The notes under the pieces are model-generated. The model was not told the origin of the DNA. It saw nothing but the letters and a program-made list of their open reading frames with translations, and searched no databases. The translations under genes were made by a program, and so were the position numbers. Positions 8,385 to 16,834 of a DNA stretch of 44,044 nt are shown one piece after another (within the stretch, counting starts at the first letter, position 1; each line of letters starts with the position of its first letter). The stretch covers positions 1 to 44,044 of the forward strand of contig JAIXQH010000003.1 of assembly GCA_027484055.1 (NCBI GenBank), in the 5' to 3' direction. This DNA comes from Verrucomicrobiaceae bacterium. Lineage in GTDB: Bacteria > Verrucomicrobiota > Verrucomicrobiia > Verrucomicrobiales > Akkermansiaceae.

Positions 8385-9074
8385 ATGGAAACAGCACAAA
8401 TCAACTACCTCACCATGGTAGAAGCCACCGAAATCATCTTCGGCCGTTACACCACCACTTGGAGTCCTCTCGGCGCCTTTGCCGCAGAAGTCGCTAGCGT
8501 GCGCAGCATTTACGAAACCATCACCGGTCACAGCCTCACCCAGCTAGTCGAGAGCGGCCCCGTTACCGATGCGAAGGACACCGCCAAAAAGGCCCTCGCC
8601 ACCCTCGCTAGCGAACTGGGCGGGAAGGCCAGCGTGCTCGCCGAGATCCTGGGAGACCTCCCCGCCGCCGCCCTGCTCAATCAAAGCTACTCAGACATCT
8701 ACTACGCCACCGATGCGGACGCCCGTGACTATTCCGCGAATCTCCTGAAAGCCGCCACCGGCCTCGATTCCGCCGACCTCCTCAACTACGGCGTCACCGA
8801 TAAAGACCTCACCGACCTCACCGCCGCGCTGGAGACCTACAAGAATAAAATGGGCACCCCACGCGCCGCCATTGTAGAGCATAAAGCCGCCACCGATCAG
8901 CTCCCCGCCCTCTTTGATGGCCTCCGCACCGCCTTCTCCCGCCTCGATCGCCTCGCGCCCAGCTTCCGCACCAGCGCCCCCGCCTTCCTCGCCGCCTACG
9001 AGGCCGCCCGCATCATCGTAGATCGCGCCGCCACCCACGCAGCCCCTCCCGCCAAGCCCACCAAGCCCGCCTAA
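8385..9074 (+). CDS. Uncharacterised helical protein downstream of the 21-bp array
   Basis: This 229-aa, almost entirely alpha-helical protein has no catalytic motif that I can see. It starts METAQINYLTMVEATEIIF. It has an Ala/Lys-rich middle (DAKDTAKKALATLASELGGK), then DLLNYGVTDKDLTDLTAALE, and a conserved-looking C-terminal block PRAAIVEHKAATDQLPALF, then SFRTSAPAFLAAYEAARIIVDR. From memory this layout recurs in unnamed ~220-aa proteins, often as paralogues, in Bacteroidota and Verrucomicrobiota; no function is known to me. There is no signal peptide. The C-terminal tail is Ala/Pro/Lys-rich (HAAPPAKPTKPA). The ATG at 8385 is chosen over a TTG at 8367. It lies 80 bp after the array and ends 26 bp before a strong terminator, so it looks like a single-gene unit. 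Confidence 0.8.
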   Translation: METAQINYLTMVEATEIIFGRYTTTWSPLGAFAAEVASVRSIYETITGHSLTQLVESGPVTDAKDTAKKALATLASELGGKASVLAEILGDLPAAALLNQSYSDIYYATDADARDYSANLLKAATGLDSADLLNYGVTDKDLTDLTAALETYKNKMGTPRAAIVEHKAATDQLPALFDGLRTAFSRLDRLAPSFRTSAPAFLAAYEAARIIVDRAATHAAPPAKPTKPA

Positions 9075-9100
9075 CCCTTCTGAAAAAACCCATCTCACCC

Positions 9101-9134
9101 AGCGTGCCATCCCACCCGGATGGCACGCTTTTTG
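9101..9134 (+). terminator. Strong intrinsic terminator
   Basis: A perfect 12-bp stem, AGCGTGCCATCC (9101-9112) with GGATGGCACGCT (9118-9129), has a 5-nt loop and is followed by a run of T. It begins 26 bp after the stop of the 229-aa protein gene and ends that transcription unit. It also separates it from the defence island on the opposite strand. Confidence 0.9.
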
Positions 9135-9190
9135 TTACCACGGAAAGAAAAGCCCCCATTGCGGAACAAGGCTGCCAATAAAACAGCCCT

Positions 9191-9216
9191 GTAGCGTCGC
9201 TCTGTGAGCGTCGATG
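9191..9216. repeat. REP-like palindrome, copy 1
   Basis: GTAGCGTCGCTC, a TGT loop, then GAGCGTCGATG form an imperfect hairpin with an internal T-T mismatch. It shares the GTAGCGTCG core and the same mismatch position with copies at 11389-11415 and 30534-30559. It sits in the 188-bp gap between the terminator at 9101 and the TOPRIM-like gene. The T-T mismatch in the middle of the stem is typical of REP sequences moved by RAYT transposases. Confidence 0.7.
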
Positions 9217-9322
9217 TGCTCCGAGTCGGAGAGACTTCCCCCGCCCCCGCCTCCGGCGAGGCGAGCCAAATGTTTCGATGCTGGAACCGACCCCAGAGAT
9301 TCTAAGATTTGACCTCAGATAT

Positions 9323-9808
9323 TTATTCGGAACGCAAATGGCGGCAGATGGTGCTCTTCATCCGTGCTAACTCCTCTTGATTGTGCGCGAGCATCGCGTT
9401 TTGCCACACTTCCCCGCGACCGCGCAAGCACGCCTCTGCGAGCGATTCACCAAGCTCCTCTTTTGACGTCCCGATGGCAGAGCGAACCCTTTCAGGCTCA
9501 TCAAGGCAGCCCATCACAAAAACCCGTTCTCTCAGATTCTCAGGAATATACTCTTTTGCCTCTTCAAGGCGCTCGATGTGCTCATCCAAGTCGATCAAAA
9601 TTAGCACATGCCGTTTGTCATATTTGACCATCGCGGCGACATGGTCGCTCTTGAACACCTCCAAGGCCTTTTTCCATCCGCCCGCCACGGGCTCAACTTG
9701 TATCCTGCGCGAGTTCACGTCCAAATGGGTGTTGAATCCCGTCATGATCTGCCTATTGGCTTCATCCTCAGGAATTATCAGAAGATGGTGATCGTATTTG
9801 TTGCTCAT
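9323..9808 (-). CDS. TOPRIM-like partner of the AAA ATPase (putative defence effector)
   Basis: This 161-aa protein has a TOPRIM-type acidic layout. An N-terminal strand is followed by PEDEANRQI (Glu14), and about 55 residues later LILIDLDEHIERL supplies the Asp-x-Asp pair (73, 75). TOPRIM folds use this Glu and Asp-x-Asp to bind Mg2+ for DNA cleavage or nicking. The start MSNKYDHHLLIIPEDEANRQ resembles a recurring partner of SMC-like ATPases (from memory; no family name recalled). It overlaps the ATPase stop by 4 bp (ATGA), so the pair is translated together. Architecture parallels split OLD or PARIS systems, where an ATPase senses phage and a nuclease acts, but direct homology to AriB is not claimed. 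Confidence 0.75.
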   Translation of the reverse strand: MSNKYDHHLLIIPEDEANRQIMTGFNTHLDVNSRRIQVEPVAGGWKKALEVFKSDHVAAMVKYDKRHVLILIDLDEHIERLEEAKEYIPENLRERVFVMGCLDEPERVRSAIGTSKEELGESLAEACLRGRGEVWQNAMLAHNQEELARMKSTICRHLRSE

Positions 9809-10914
9809 GGTTCGATGTCTCCTCGGACAAGTGATGCAATCAAGTCTCCATCGTAGTTGATGTCTGCCAAAGGACGGATCTGTGTCGGATCCTGATGGCT
9901 CCGACGAAAGAGCACGAAGGTGTTTTCATCAGAAAAACTCCGGATGGTTTCGGCGTTGTGGGAAGAGGCGAGAAACTGCCCCCCTTTCTTGAAGGCCTTG
10001 CGCAGATCCATCGAAAAATCACCGATTTCAGATATCGCGAGGAAGTTGTCCGGTTCATCCCAAAAGCAGAACAAGGGGCCGTAAGCTTCATTCGCGGCCA
10101 TGACCATCGCCCATATTACCATGCACTTTTCTCCGTCTGACAGAAGCTGGAAGGGCAAAGACATGCTCTCACCTTTACAATCAAAGTGAACTTCCAAGCT
10201 TCTTGAGTCCTTTGCGATTACTGGATTCTTGATATCTTTTAGATCAGGCATCATGCGCTTGAGCATCAACTCAATTTTTGAGTAGGACGAAGGCGCGTGT
10301 CCGATTAGTCCATTCCACCAGTCACCGAGATTGCTTAAATCGGCGGAAGGATTCAGAGTTTCGTCCAATGATTCACCGCTGATTACTTGTGGATAGGGAC
10401 GAAGGATCAACATGCGAGCCAGCCACTTCCGGAAGATATCCAGAGGATCTTTTTCCGAGCTAGCCTGTGAAACCGAGAGCCAGATCAAGTGCCAATCAAA
10501 GCTCATTGTGGCACTCTGACCTCCCTTTTTTTTGGCAAACGTTATTTCCGCGATCTTCCTCTTGTAATTTGCAATGCCGTCAACGAGCAGGCTCTCCTCA
10601 AGCACTCTCAGTTCACGGAATCCTTGGGGCAGTTCGAAGGCCAGATGGTAACTATAAAGAACGCCGGAAATTCTGACATCCAATTCAATTCGAACAGGCA
10701 CATCGCTCCGACCGCGAGTCATATCCTCAGGACTGATCAACTTGCCTACTCGATTATCTCCCCTGCCGATTCGCTGGAGAATTTCTAGAGCAAAACCAAT
10801 ACTTGATTTGCCAGTCCCATTCTTGCCAATCAGCAGGGCGGAAGGGAGTCCTTTGACGGGCAATTCAAAATTCTCCAGGCTCCTGAAGTTATGGATGTAG
10901 AGGCGATCAATCAT
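9805..10914 (-). CDS. SMC/RecF-like AAA ATPase of a two-gene putative defence system
   Basis: This 369-aa ATPase is of the AAA_15/AAA_21 (OLD/RecF-like ABC ATPase) type. It begins MIDRLYIHNFRSLENFEL, the usual N-terminal strand pair. Walker A is GKNGTGKSS (about 30-38), the ABC signature is LLSDGEK (257-263), and Walker B is LFCFWDEPDN (281-290). The H-loop is in FLASSHNAETIRSF (His319). The middle is helical and variable, as in OLD family proteins. It carries no nuclease domain; the TOPRIM-like gene downstream supplies that part. The ATG at 10914 is preferred to one at 10986, which would add 24 unrelated residues. It lies 135 bp downstream of the restriction-modification gene on the same strand, so the three may form one defence transcription unit. 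Confidence 0.85.
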   Translation of the reverse strand: MIDRLYIHNFRSLENFELPVKGLPSALLIGKNGTGKSSIGFALEILQRIGRGDNRVGKLISPEDMTRGRSDVPVRIELDVRISGVLYSYHLAFELPQGFRELRVLEESLLVDGIANYKRKIAEITFAKKKGGQSATMSFDWHLIWLSVSQASSEKDPLDIFRKWLARMLILRPYPQVISGESLDETLNPSADLSNLGDWWNGLIGHAPSSYSKIELMLKRMMPDLKDIKNPVIAKDSRSLEVHFDCKGESMSLPFQLLSDGEKCMVIWAMVMAANEAYGPLFCFWDEPDNFLAISEIGDFSMDLRKAFKKGGQFLASSHNAETIRSFSDENTFVLFRRSHQDPTQIRPLADINYDGDLIASLVRGDIEP

Positions 10915-11049
10915 GAATCTGTATCCGGATGGACGGTTGATAGTGAGATGAATGTGAGACAGAGCCAGCACCTTGCATAGGTGCAAACATGAAAGAGTAT
11001 TTCGGGATTGTCGTCATCGTGCAAGTGCAGGCATTTCGTGAACAGTTTA

Positions 11050-14000
11050 TCAGCAAATCTCCAGCTTCGGCAAACCGTTCACCACCTTCATCGTCTCCAG
11101 CCCCACGGTCACCATCCGCAGGAACAGTTCCAGCGGATACTTGGCGTCACCCATGGTTTCGGTGGCCCAGAGGTTGGCGTCGTTGATGATGCCGCTGTCG
11201 GGATCCTCTTTGATGCACTGGCGTTCCATGACCCATTCGAGAGCGGGTTTGCCGTTGACGACGTAGTCGTAGGCGGCGAGCGGGATGCTTTTCAGGGTTA
11301 TGAACTCGTTGTAAATGACGGTGGTCTTGTCATTCACGCTCTTCCCGCTAGCGTCCTTGGTCTTGCCGAACTTCATCTTGGTGACTCTGTAGCGTCGGTC
11401 TGCGACCGTCGCTGATGACGAGAGCACTTCCTCCACCGCCACGCCGGGATGACAGGCCACGGTCTCGTAGTTCAGATGCCAATGGGCGAGATCGCGGCCG
11501 GCTTGGGAGAACGCGCGGAAATCCGCAAACGTCTTCACGGCGGGGATGCGCGGGAGTTCCTTGCCGAGGTTGTCGGCGTAGCGGCTACGGTAGTCCGGGG
11601 AATGCAGCAGCCCGTAAATGTAGTAGAACAGGTCTTCCTTGGCGATGGTGCTGCCTTCGCCTTTCGCCGGATAGGCTTGCTGGAAATGCGCGAGTCCGGT
11701 GTCGGTGATGGCGTCGCGGCGTGTGTGAGCTTCCGTGTTGGTCGGTGTGGCAGCAGAGAACAATTCGTCCTCTGTAGCTTCATCAGCTTTTTCGTAGAGA
11801 TACAGGGGGAAGCACTGGCCTCCTCCGTCTGGTTGTAGGCAAACCGGCCTCTTGATTATGAGCGCTAGCTGACCATCGCCGCGCCAGTTGCCTTTGACCA
11901 TGATTGCCAGATTCTCGGCGGACGCATCCGGAAACAGGCGCGGCATCTGATAAACCATTTCGTTGAACTGCCGGTTGAAATAGAGCCATTGCTTTGTGTA
12001 AGGTCGATAGACGCTGCTAACCAAGTAGTCGTCGGCGAACTCAAACCGCCGGTTCTTAGCTAGATCAGCCTTCAATGCCCGCGTCCAACTGATTTTCTTT
12101 GGATCTGTGTTAATGAAGCTGTCCACCAAGCTCTCGCGGGATTTCTTGTCGAGTCCTGGATGGGCGTCATTGAAGCGATCAAGCTCTTGGTTGTAGAAGC
12201 TGATCATCTCTTTCATCGAGTGACTGACTTGATTCTTTGATTGGTTAAAGCACCATGTATCACGTCCAGTTGCCACCCCAAGTGAATAGTTTTCAAAGAC
12301 CTTTGCTCCTTCACCCTTCTTGTCACCGAGCACGATGAAATTAGTAAAGCTGTTATCGCGTTGCTTCAGCCAATCGCCGTGAGCATCGGGCTCAATGGCT
12401 TGCCAACCATCCACGGCGCTGATTCCGGCTACGCTTGCGAACTCTTCGATCTTCTTCAGCTTATCCTCTCGACTCAAGTAATCCCCGATATCGTGAAAAT
12501 GAATCTGCCCGTGCTGCTTGGCGTTGGGATTCTTTACCAAAAGAGAAACGGCGATTGGTGCCCGGCTACCGCTGCCAAAGATTTTCCCACCTTCCCGACG
12601 GGACAAGTCTCCCTGCGTTCGTTGGTTGCCCCGCAAATGAAAGACATAGATGCTAGAAAACTCTTCCGCCAAACATTGGCGCATTCCATCGGAAGATGTT
12701 GATTCGAGAAATCCCGCATTGGTCACGAAACCAATCACGCCGCAATTTCCGATGCGATCAGACGCCCATCTAATGGCGCGGATGTAGCTATCGTAGAGAT
12801 TCTTTACCGAAGTCATCTTCGAGCGGCTGGCGTAAGTCGATTCAATCCGACTGTCCAAATCGGGATAGGCCACGTTTTGGTTATTATCGTTCTGGCTACC
12901 TTGCCCAATCGAATATGGCGGGTTGCCGAAGATTACGCGGATGTCGAGGGCCTTCTGACGTTTGCGACGGTCGCTGTTGTTGGTCAGCAAGTCGCTAATC
13001 ATGTCGCCTTTTTCGTAGAGCTGGAAGGTGTCGGTGAGACAGATGCCTTGGAAGGGTTCATACTTCCCGCCGACGATGGAGTGATAGACGGCCTCGATGT
13101 TGATGGCGGCGATGTAGTAGGCGAGCAGGACGATCTCGTTGGCGTGGATCTCGTGTTTGTATTTGTGCGCGAGCTGTTCCTTGCTGATGAGGCCGCTCTG
13201 GAGCAGGCGGGTGATGAAGGTGCCAGTGCCGGTGAAGGGATCGATGATGTGGACGCCCTTGTTGCCTAGACTGACGCCGAATTCCTTCTGGAGCAGGTAT
13301 TCGATGCTGTGGATGAGGAAGTCCACGATTTCCACCGGGGTATAGACGATGCCGAGGCGCTCGGTCATCTTGGGGAAGGCATTGCGGAAGAACTTGTCGT
13401 AAAGCTCGACGACGATTTTCTGCTTGGCGGCAACGTCGTCGATCTTGGCGGCGCGGAGTTTCACGCTGGCATAGAATTTCTCCAAGGTATCCGCTTCCTT
13501 TTCGAGGCGGTGTTCTTGAAGGACTTCCAGCACGTGCTGCATGGCCTGCGAGACGGGATTGTGACTGGCAAAGCTGTAGTCCTCGAACAGGGCGTCGAAG
13601 ACGGGCTTGGTGATGAGGTGCTGGGCAAGCATCTCGATGACTTCGGCATCGGTGATGGAGTCGTTGAGGTCGTCGCGGAGTTCGTTGGCGAAGGAGGTGA
13701 AGGAGGTGAAGGCTTCGCACTCCTTGGTGTTGGCTGGATTGCCGACGATCTGGGTGATGCGGGAAATGTGGGTCTTGGCGATCTTGGCGATGTCGGCGGC
13801 CCATTCCTCCCAGTGGTTGGGATTGCCACATTTCTTGACGACCTTGGCGTAGAGCGCGCGTTCCAGCTCGCCGACTTGGAATTGGAGATCGGTCTGGACT
13901 TCCTTGGAGTGGCGGGTCTCGGGAGTGCCGATGCTGTCGCCGCCTTTTCCGCTGTTTTTGCCGGAGGAGTCCTTGGAAGAGGTCGATTTCTTGTGCGCCT

Positions 14001-16008
14001 TGTCGGTGATGGCGATGACTTCCATCTTCCGGGTATCGTGTCCGGTGAGATCGATCTTGTTGATCATCGCATCGAAGGTGTCGTCGTGGGAGCGGAGGGC
14101 CTGGAGGACTTGCCAGACGACGCGGTAAACCTTGTTGTCGTTCAAGGCTTCGTGCGGCTCCATGCCCACGGGGATGACGACGGGGAGGATAACGTAGCCG
14201 CGCTTCTTCCCCGGCGCATTCCGCATGACGCGGCCGACGGACTGGACGACATCCACCTGGGAATTTCTCGGAGTGAGGAAGAGCACGGCATCGAGCGCCG
14301 GGACATCCACGCCTTCGGATAGACAGCGGACGTTGCTGAGGATGCGGCAGGTGTTGTCCGGGGACTCGGCTTTGAGCCAAGTGAGTTTTTCCTCCTTCTG
14401 GCTGGCGTTCATGCCGCCGTCCACGTGGTCGGCCTCGCAGATGAGGGAGTTGTCGGAGTTTTCCTGTTCCTGATAGGCGGCGACGACTTTTTCGAACATC
14501 CCGGCGATCTGCTTGGAGCTGACCTTGTGGGTGCGGCCAGAGGAACGCTCGATGACTTGGCAGAACGCGACCGCGCGTTTCATCGGCTCGGGATCGGAGC
14601 TCAGATCCTCAGTGAGGCCTTGTTTGGCGAGAGCCTTCCAACAGCCGATGATGCGGGCAGCGTCGTCCACCTTGAGCTGGTTGCTATCGTCCTTGAGGAG
14701 TTCCTGAATGCGGGCGGAAACGTGGGCTTCGTCGATGGTGAGGACGATGACCTTGTAATCGGTGAGGAGCTTGAGCTGGACGGCCTCGGAGAAGGTGATG
14801 ACGTGGAGCTGCTTGCCGAATTGCGCCTCGTTGTTCATGTCGTAGAGGACGGTGTTGTCCTTTTCGGCGGTGGCCTTGGCCATGTCGCCATAGATTCGCG
14901 GGGTGGCGGTCATGTAGAGGCGCTTGGCGGCGCGGATGAAGGCGTTGTCGTGGATTTTCACGAAGTTGCTCTCCAGATCGCCCTCGAAGCTGGCTCCGGT
15001 GGTGCGGTGCGCTTCATCGCAGATGACGAGATCGAAGGGCGGAAGGCCGTGGAGGTGCTGGGCTTCGGAGATGACCTTTAACGAATGATAGGTGGAGAAG
15101 ACGACGCTCATGTGCTGGGCGTCGTGGCGCTTGGCCATTTCCACCGCGAGGCGCTTGGCATCGGTGGTGGCGGGGTAGCGCAGTTCGTGGGCGAAGGTCT
15201 CGACGATGTCCTCGTCCTTGTTGCGCTTTTTCCCGACCTCGGCATCCGAGCAGACGGCGAAGGAGTGGAGCGGGATGGCGCTTTCCTGGGTCCACTCGGT
15301 GAGGGTCTGGGAAAGTAGATTCAGGCTGGGGACGAGGAAGAGGACTCGCTTGTCTTTCCCGGCGACATCCTCGGCGATCTTGAGACTGGTAAAGGTCTTG
15401 CCGGTGCCGCAGGCCATGATGAGCTTGCCACGGTCGGCGGTTTCGAGGCCGGTGGTGACTTTGCCCTTGGCGCTGGTTTGGTGAGGGCGGAGTTCTTTTT
15501 TCGGCTTGAGCGAAGGGGCGGCGGCGGTGGGCTGGTATTTCGCCCAGTCGATCTGGCTGGTTTCGAGGGCGAGCAGGTCGATCTTGTAAACGGGCGGCTG
15601 CTGGCTGTGGAGGGAGTTGGCGGCGTTTTCGGACCAATCGTTGGTGGTGGTGACGATGTAGCGGAGGGTGAAGGGCTTTTGGCCGGAAGCGGTGAAGAAG
15701 CTGTCGATATCGGACTTTTTCACCGTGTAGTCCTCGGCGTAGCACTTGCACTGGATGGCGTGGTATTCCTCGGTGCCCTTTGTTTTGGCCACGAGGTCGA
15801 TGCCGGTGTCCTTCCCCGACATGCCGAACTGCGGGCCGCCGATTTCCTTTGCCCAGTCGGAATAAAGCCAGACGTCGGAATAGAGATCGGCGTAAGTGGC
15901 CTCGAAGCGGAAGTAGGTGCGGATGAGTTCCTCGAAGTAGCTGCCTTTTTCGCGCTCGGATTGGGAGGTCGCGCGGTAGGTGGTAAGGATGTTTTGGAGG
16001 GGTGTCAT
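11050..16008 (-). CDS. Type ISP (single-polypeptide) restriction-modification enzyme
   Basis: One 1652-aa chain carries nuclease, translocase and methylase functions, like LlaBIII/LlaGI. Residues about 12-160 are an Mrr-like nuclease (GKDTGIDLVAKT with Asp71, then IQCKCY with Gln87-x-Lys89). Residues about 175-610 are an SF2 helicase with Walker A ACGTGKTF (199-206), DEAH at 331-334, TATP (367-370) and motif VI QSVGRVMRN. A Ser/Lys/Gly-rich linker spans 672-692. Residues about 870-1100 are an N6-adenine methyltransferase with motif I DPFTGTGTF and catalytic NPPY (1029-1032). The rest should be the target-recognition domain. Such enzymes methylate one strand of an asymmetric site and cut after head-to-head translocation. 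I chose the ATG at 16008; a longer frame to 16152 reads into the dnaB 3'-end copy. A REP-like palindrome is embedded near the C-terminus. Confidence 0.93.
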   Translation of the reverse strand: MTPLQNILTTYRATSQSEREKGSYFEELIRTYFRFEATYADLYSDVWLYSDWAKEIGGPQFGMSGKDTGIDLVAKTKGTEEYHAIQCKCYAEDYTVKKSDIDSFFTASGQKPFTLRYIVTTTNDWSENAANSLHSQQPPVYKIDLLALETSQIDWAKYQPTAAAPSLKPKKELRPHQTSAKGKVTTGLETADRGKLIMACGTGKTFTSLKIAEDVAGKDKRVLFLVPSLNLLSQTLTEWTQESAIPLHSFAVCSDAEVGKKRNKDEDIVETFAHELRYPATTDAKRLAVEMAKRHDAQHMSVVFSTYHSLKVISEAQHLHGLPPFDLVICDEAHRTTGASFEGDLESNFVKIHDNAFIRAAKRLYMTATPRIYGDMAKATAEKDNTVLYDMNNEAQFGKQLHVITFSEAVQLKLLTDYKVIVLTIDEAHVSARIQELLKDDSNQLKVDDAARIIGCWKALAKQGLTEDLSSDPEPMKRAVAFCQVIERSSGRTHKVSSKQIAGMFEKVVAAYQEQENSDNSLICEADHVDGGMNASQKEEKLTWLKAESPDNTCRILSNVRCLSEGVDVPALDAVLFLTPRNSQVDVVQSVGRVMRNAPGKKRGYVILPVVIPVGMEPHEALNDNKVYRVVWQVLQALRSHDDTFDAMINKIDLTGHDTRKMEVIAITDKAHKKSTSSKDSSGKNSGKGGDSIGTPETRHSKEVQTDLQFQVGELERALYAKVVKKCGNPNHWEEWAADIAKIAKTHISRITQIVGNPANTKECEAFTSFTSFANELRDDLNDSITDAEVIEMLAQHLITKPVFDALFEDYSFASHNPVSQAMQHVLEVLQEHRLEKEADTLEKFYASVKLRAAKIDDVAAKQKIVVELYDKFFRNAFPKMTERLGIVYTPVEIVDFLIHSIEYLLQKEFGVSLGNKGVHIIDPFTGTGTFITRLLQSGLISKEQLAHKYKHEIHANEIVLLAYYIAAINIEAVYHSIVGGKYEPFQGICLTDTFQLYEKGDMISDLLTNNSDRRKRQKALDIRVIFGNPPYSIGQGSQNDNNQNVAYPDLDSRIESTYASRSKMTSVKNLYDSYIRAIRWASDRIGNCGVIGFVTNAGFLESTSSDGMRQCLAEEFSSIYVFHLRGNQRTQGDLSRREGGKIFGSGSRAPIAVSLLVKNPNAKQHGQIHFHDIGDYLSREDKLKKIEEFASVAGISAVDGWQAIEPDAHGDWLKQRDNSFTNFIVLGDKKGEGAKVFENYSLGVATGRDTWCFNQSKNQVSHSMKEMISFYNQELDRFNDAHPGLDKKSRESLVDSFINTDPKKISWTRALKADLAKNRRFEFADDYLVSSVYRPYTKQWLYFNRQFNEMVYQMPRLFPDASAENLAIMVKGNWRGDGQLALIIKRPVCLQPDGGGQCFPLYLYEKADEATEDELFSAATPTNTEAHTRRDAITDTGLAHFQQAYPAKGEGSTIAKEDLFYYIYGLLHSPDYRSRYADNLGKELPRIPAVKTFADFRAFSQAGRDLAHWHLNYETVACHPGVAVEEVLSSSATVADRRYRVTKMKFGKTKDASGKSVNDKTTVIYNEFITLKSIPLAAYDYVVNGKPALEWVMERQCIKEDPDSGIINDANLWATETMGDAKYPLELFLRMVTVGLETMKVVNGLPKLEIC
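11389..11415. repeat. REP-like palindrome, copy 2, inside the restriction-enzyme gene
   Basis: GTAGCGTCGGTC, a TGC loop, then GACCGTCGCTGA form a hairpin with one T-T mismatch, the best-formed of the three copies. It lies in frame within the type ISP gene and encodes about nine residues of SSATVADRRYRV in the C-terminal region. The reading frame is kept, so the enzyme may be intact with a short insert. Confidence 0.75.
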
Positions 16009-16068
16009 GGAATGCAAGGAAACTAGGAAATCGGCGGGAGGCGGGGCGAGGGAAATCTCCCGGTGGGC

Positions 16069-16284
16069 TGGTCGCTTGGGCGCATTTTGTGGAGGGCGTT
16101 GGAGGGGGCATACCTCAACCATCCGCCTCACGCGCTGGGGCACCGTTTTCAAAGCGCATCAAGTCTGCGATGAACGTCAGCGGGATGTGTCCGGTTTCGC
16201 CATTCCGATTCTTGGCCAATACCAACTCGGCTTTGCCTTCTTCGGCCTCTTTCGCCTCGGCGTCCTCGGCGTAGTAGGCGGTCC
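16069..16284 (-). pseudogene. Duplicated 3' end of dnaB (fragment)
   Basis: This segment matches 17270-17485, the true dnaB 3' end, over about 215 bp without gaps at a constant offset of 1201 bp and about 93% identity. It encodes the last 55 residues of DnaB (TAYYAEDAEAKEAEEG through APAREADG and the stop at 16115-16117). All differences I find in the coding part are synonymous. Similarity continues about 45 bp past the stop. The fragment has no start and is not a gene. It ends 61 bp from the start of the restriction-modification gene. It probably came from a related strain's functional dnaB. Confidence 0.88.
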
Positions 16285-16534
16285 CATAATCACGAAAGAC
16301 AGAAATAATCAGTATCCTGCTTGCGCCTCAGCCAAAACCGCCGATAAACCCCTCACTATCAATCACTTGAATGGGTTCAGTTCTCTCCGATTCACAAGGC
16401 CTAACATTGCCGACCCAGCATCGATCCATCAGCATCACCAACTCCTCACTCCCGACATACCGATACGACTGCGGCGGAGGGCTTTGAGTTCGGTAGCGGA
16501 TTCGAACGGCTCTGAATTTCGCGGCTAGCGGCCA

Positions 16535-16834
16535 TCAGGCATTCCCGAGATGCTGGCGGATCCACGATGGATTTCTCCGGCAATCCACGATGGATCGCAC
16601 GCGGACGGTTTCCGATTCCAAGGTGTAGTAGATGGCGAATGGAAAGCGCTTGGACAGGGCGCGATGGAGGTTTTTGTGAGCCTTGCGATGGATGCCGCCG
16701 AAGATTCTGAGGGAATCGATGTCTGAGTAGAGGGTGTCGAGGAAATAGGTGCCGAGGCCGACTTCCTGCCTTTCGTAGAAGTGGTAGCCTTCGATCAAAT
16801 CGCCTATGGCGAGATCGAGGAGTTCGAGCTTCAT
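16535..16834 (-). CDS. ParE/RelE-family toxin
   Basis: This 99-aa protein has the RelE/ParE fold signature. It reads MKLELLDLAIGDLIEGYHFYE with an early helix, then GLGTYFLDTLYSDIDSL, then a beta-sheet core FPFAIYYTLESETVRVRSIVDCRRNPSWI. The C-terminal VRSIVDCRRNP matches the usual end of ParE-like toxins. RelE members cleave ribosome-bound mRNA and ParE members poison gyrase; which applies cannot be told from sequence. Its ATG overlaps the antitoxin stop by 4 bp, the standard antitoxin-first order. The preceding 250 bp on the plus-coordinate side (16285-16534) hold nothing that I recognise. Confidence 0.87.
   Translation of the reverse strand: MKLELLDLAIGDLIEGYHFYERQEVGLGTYFLDTLYSDIDSLRIFGGIHRKAHKNLHRALSKRFPFAIYYTLESETVRVRSIVDCRRNPSWIRQHLGNA

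Noticed and set aside
7886..8497. 203-codon open frame including VPIxSPx heptapeptides
   Set aside because: It starts at a TTG in repeat sequence, runs 113 bp into the well-supported gene at 8385 in another frame, and stays open mainly because 21 is a multiple of three.
13309..14322. 337-codon plus-strand open frame
   Set aside because: It is antisense to the helicase/linker part of the restriction enzyme; its Gly/Val/Asp-rich composition is a codon-bias shadow.
13058..14380. 440-codon minus-strand open frame
   Set aside because: It lies inside the restriction-enzyme gene in another frame and is His/Arg/Pro-rich, a typical GC-skew shadow with no domain.
16109..16152. Upstream start of the restriction-modification gene at 16152
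   Set aside because: The added 48 residues read the dnaB 3'-end copy in a different frame and are not part of the family's N-terminus.
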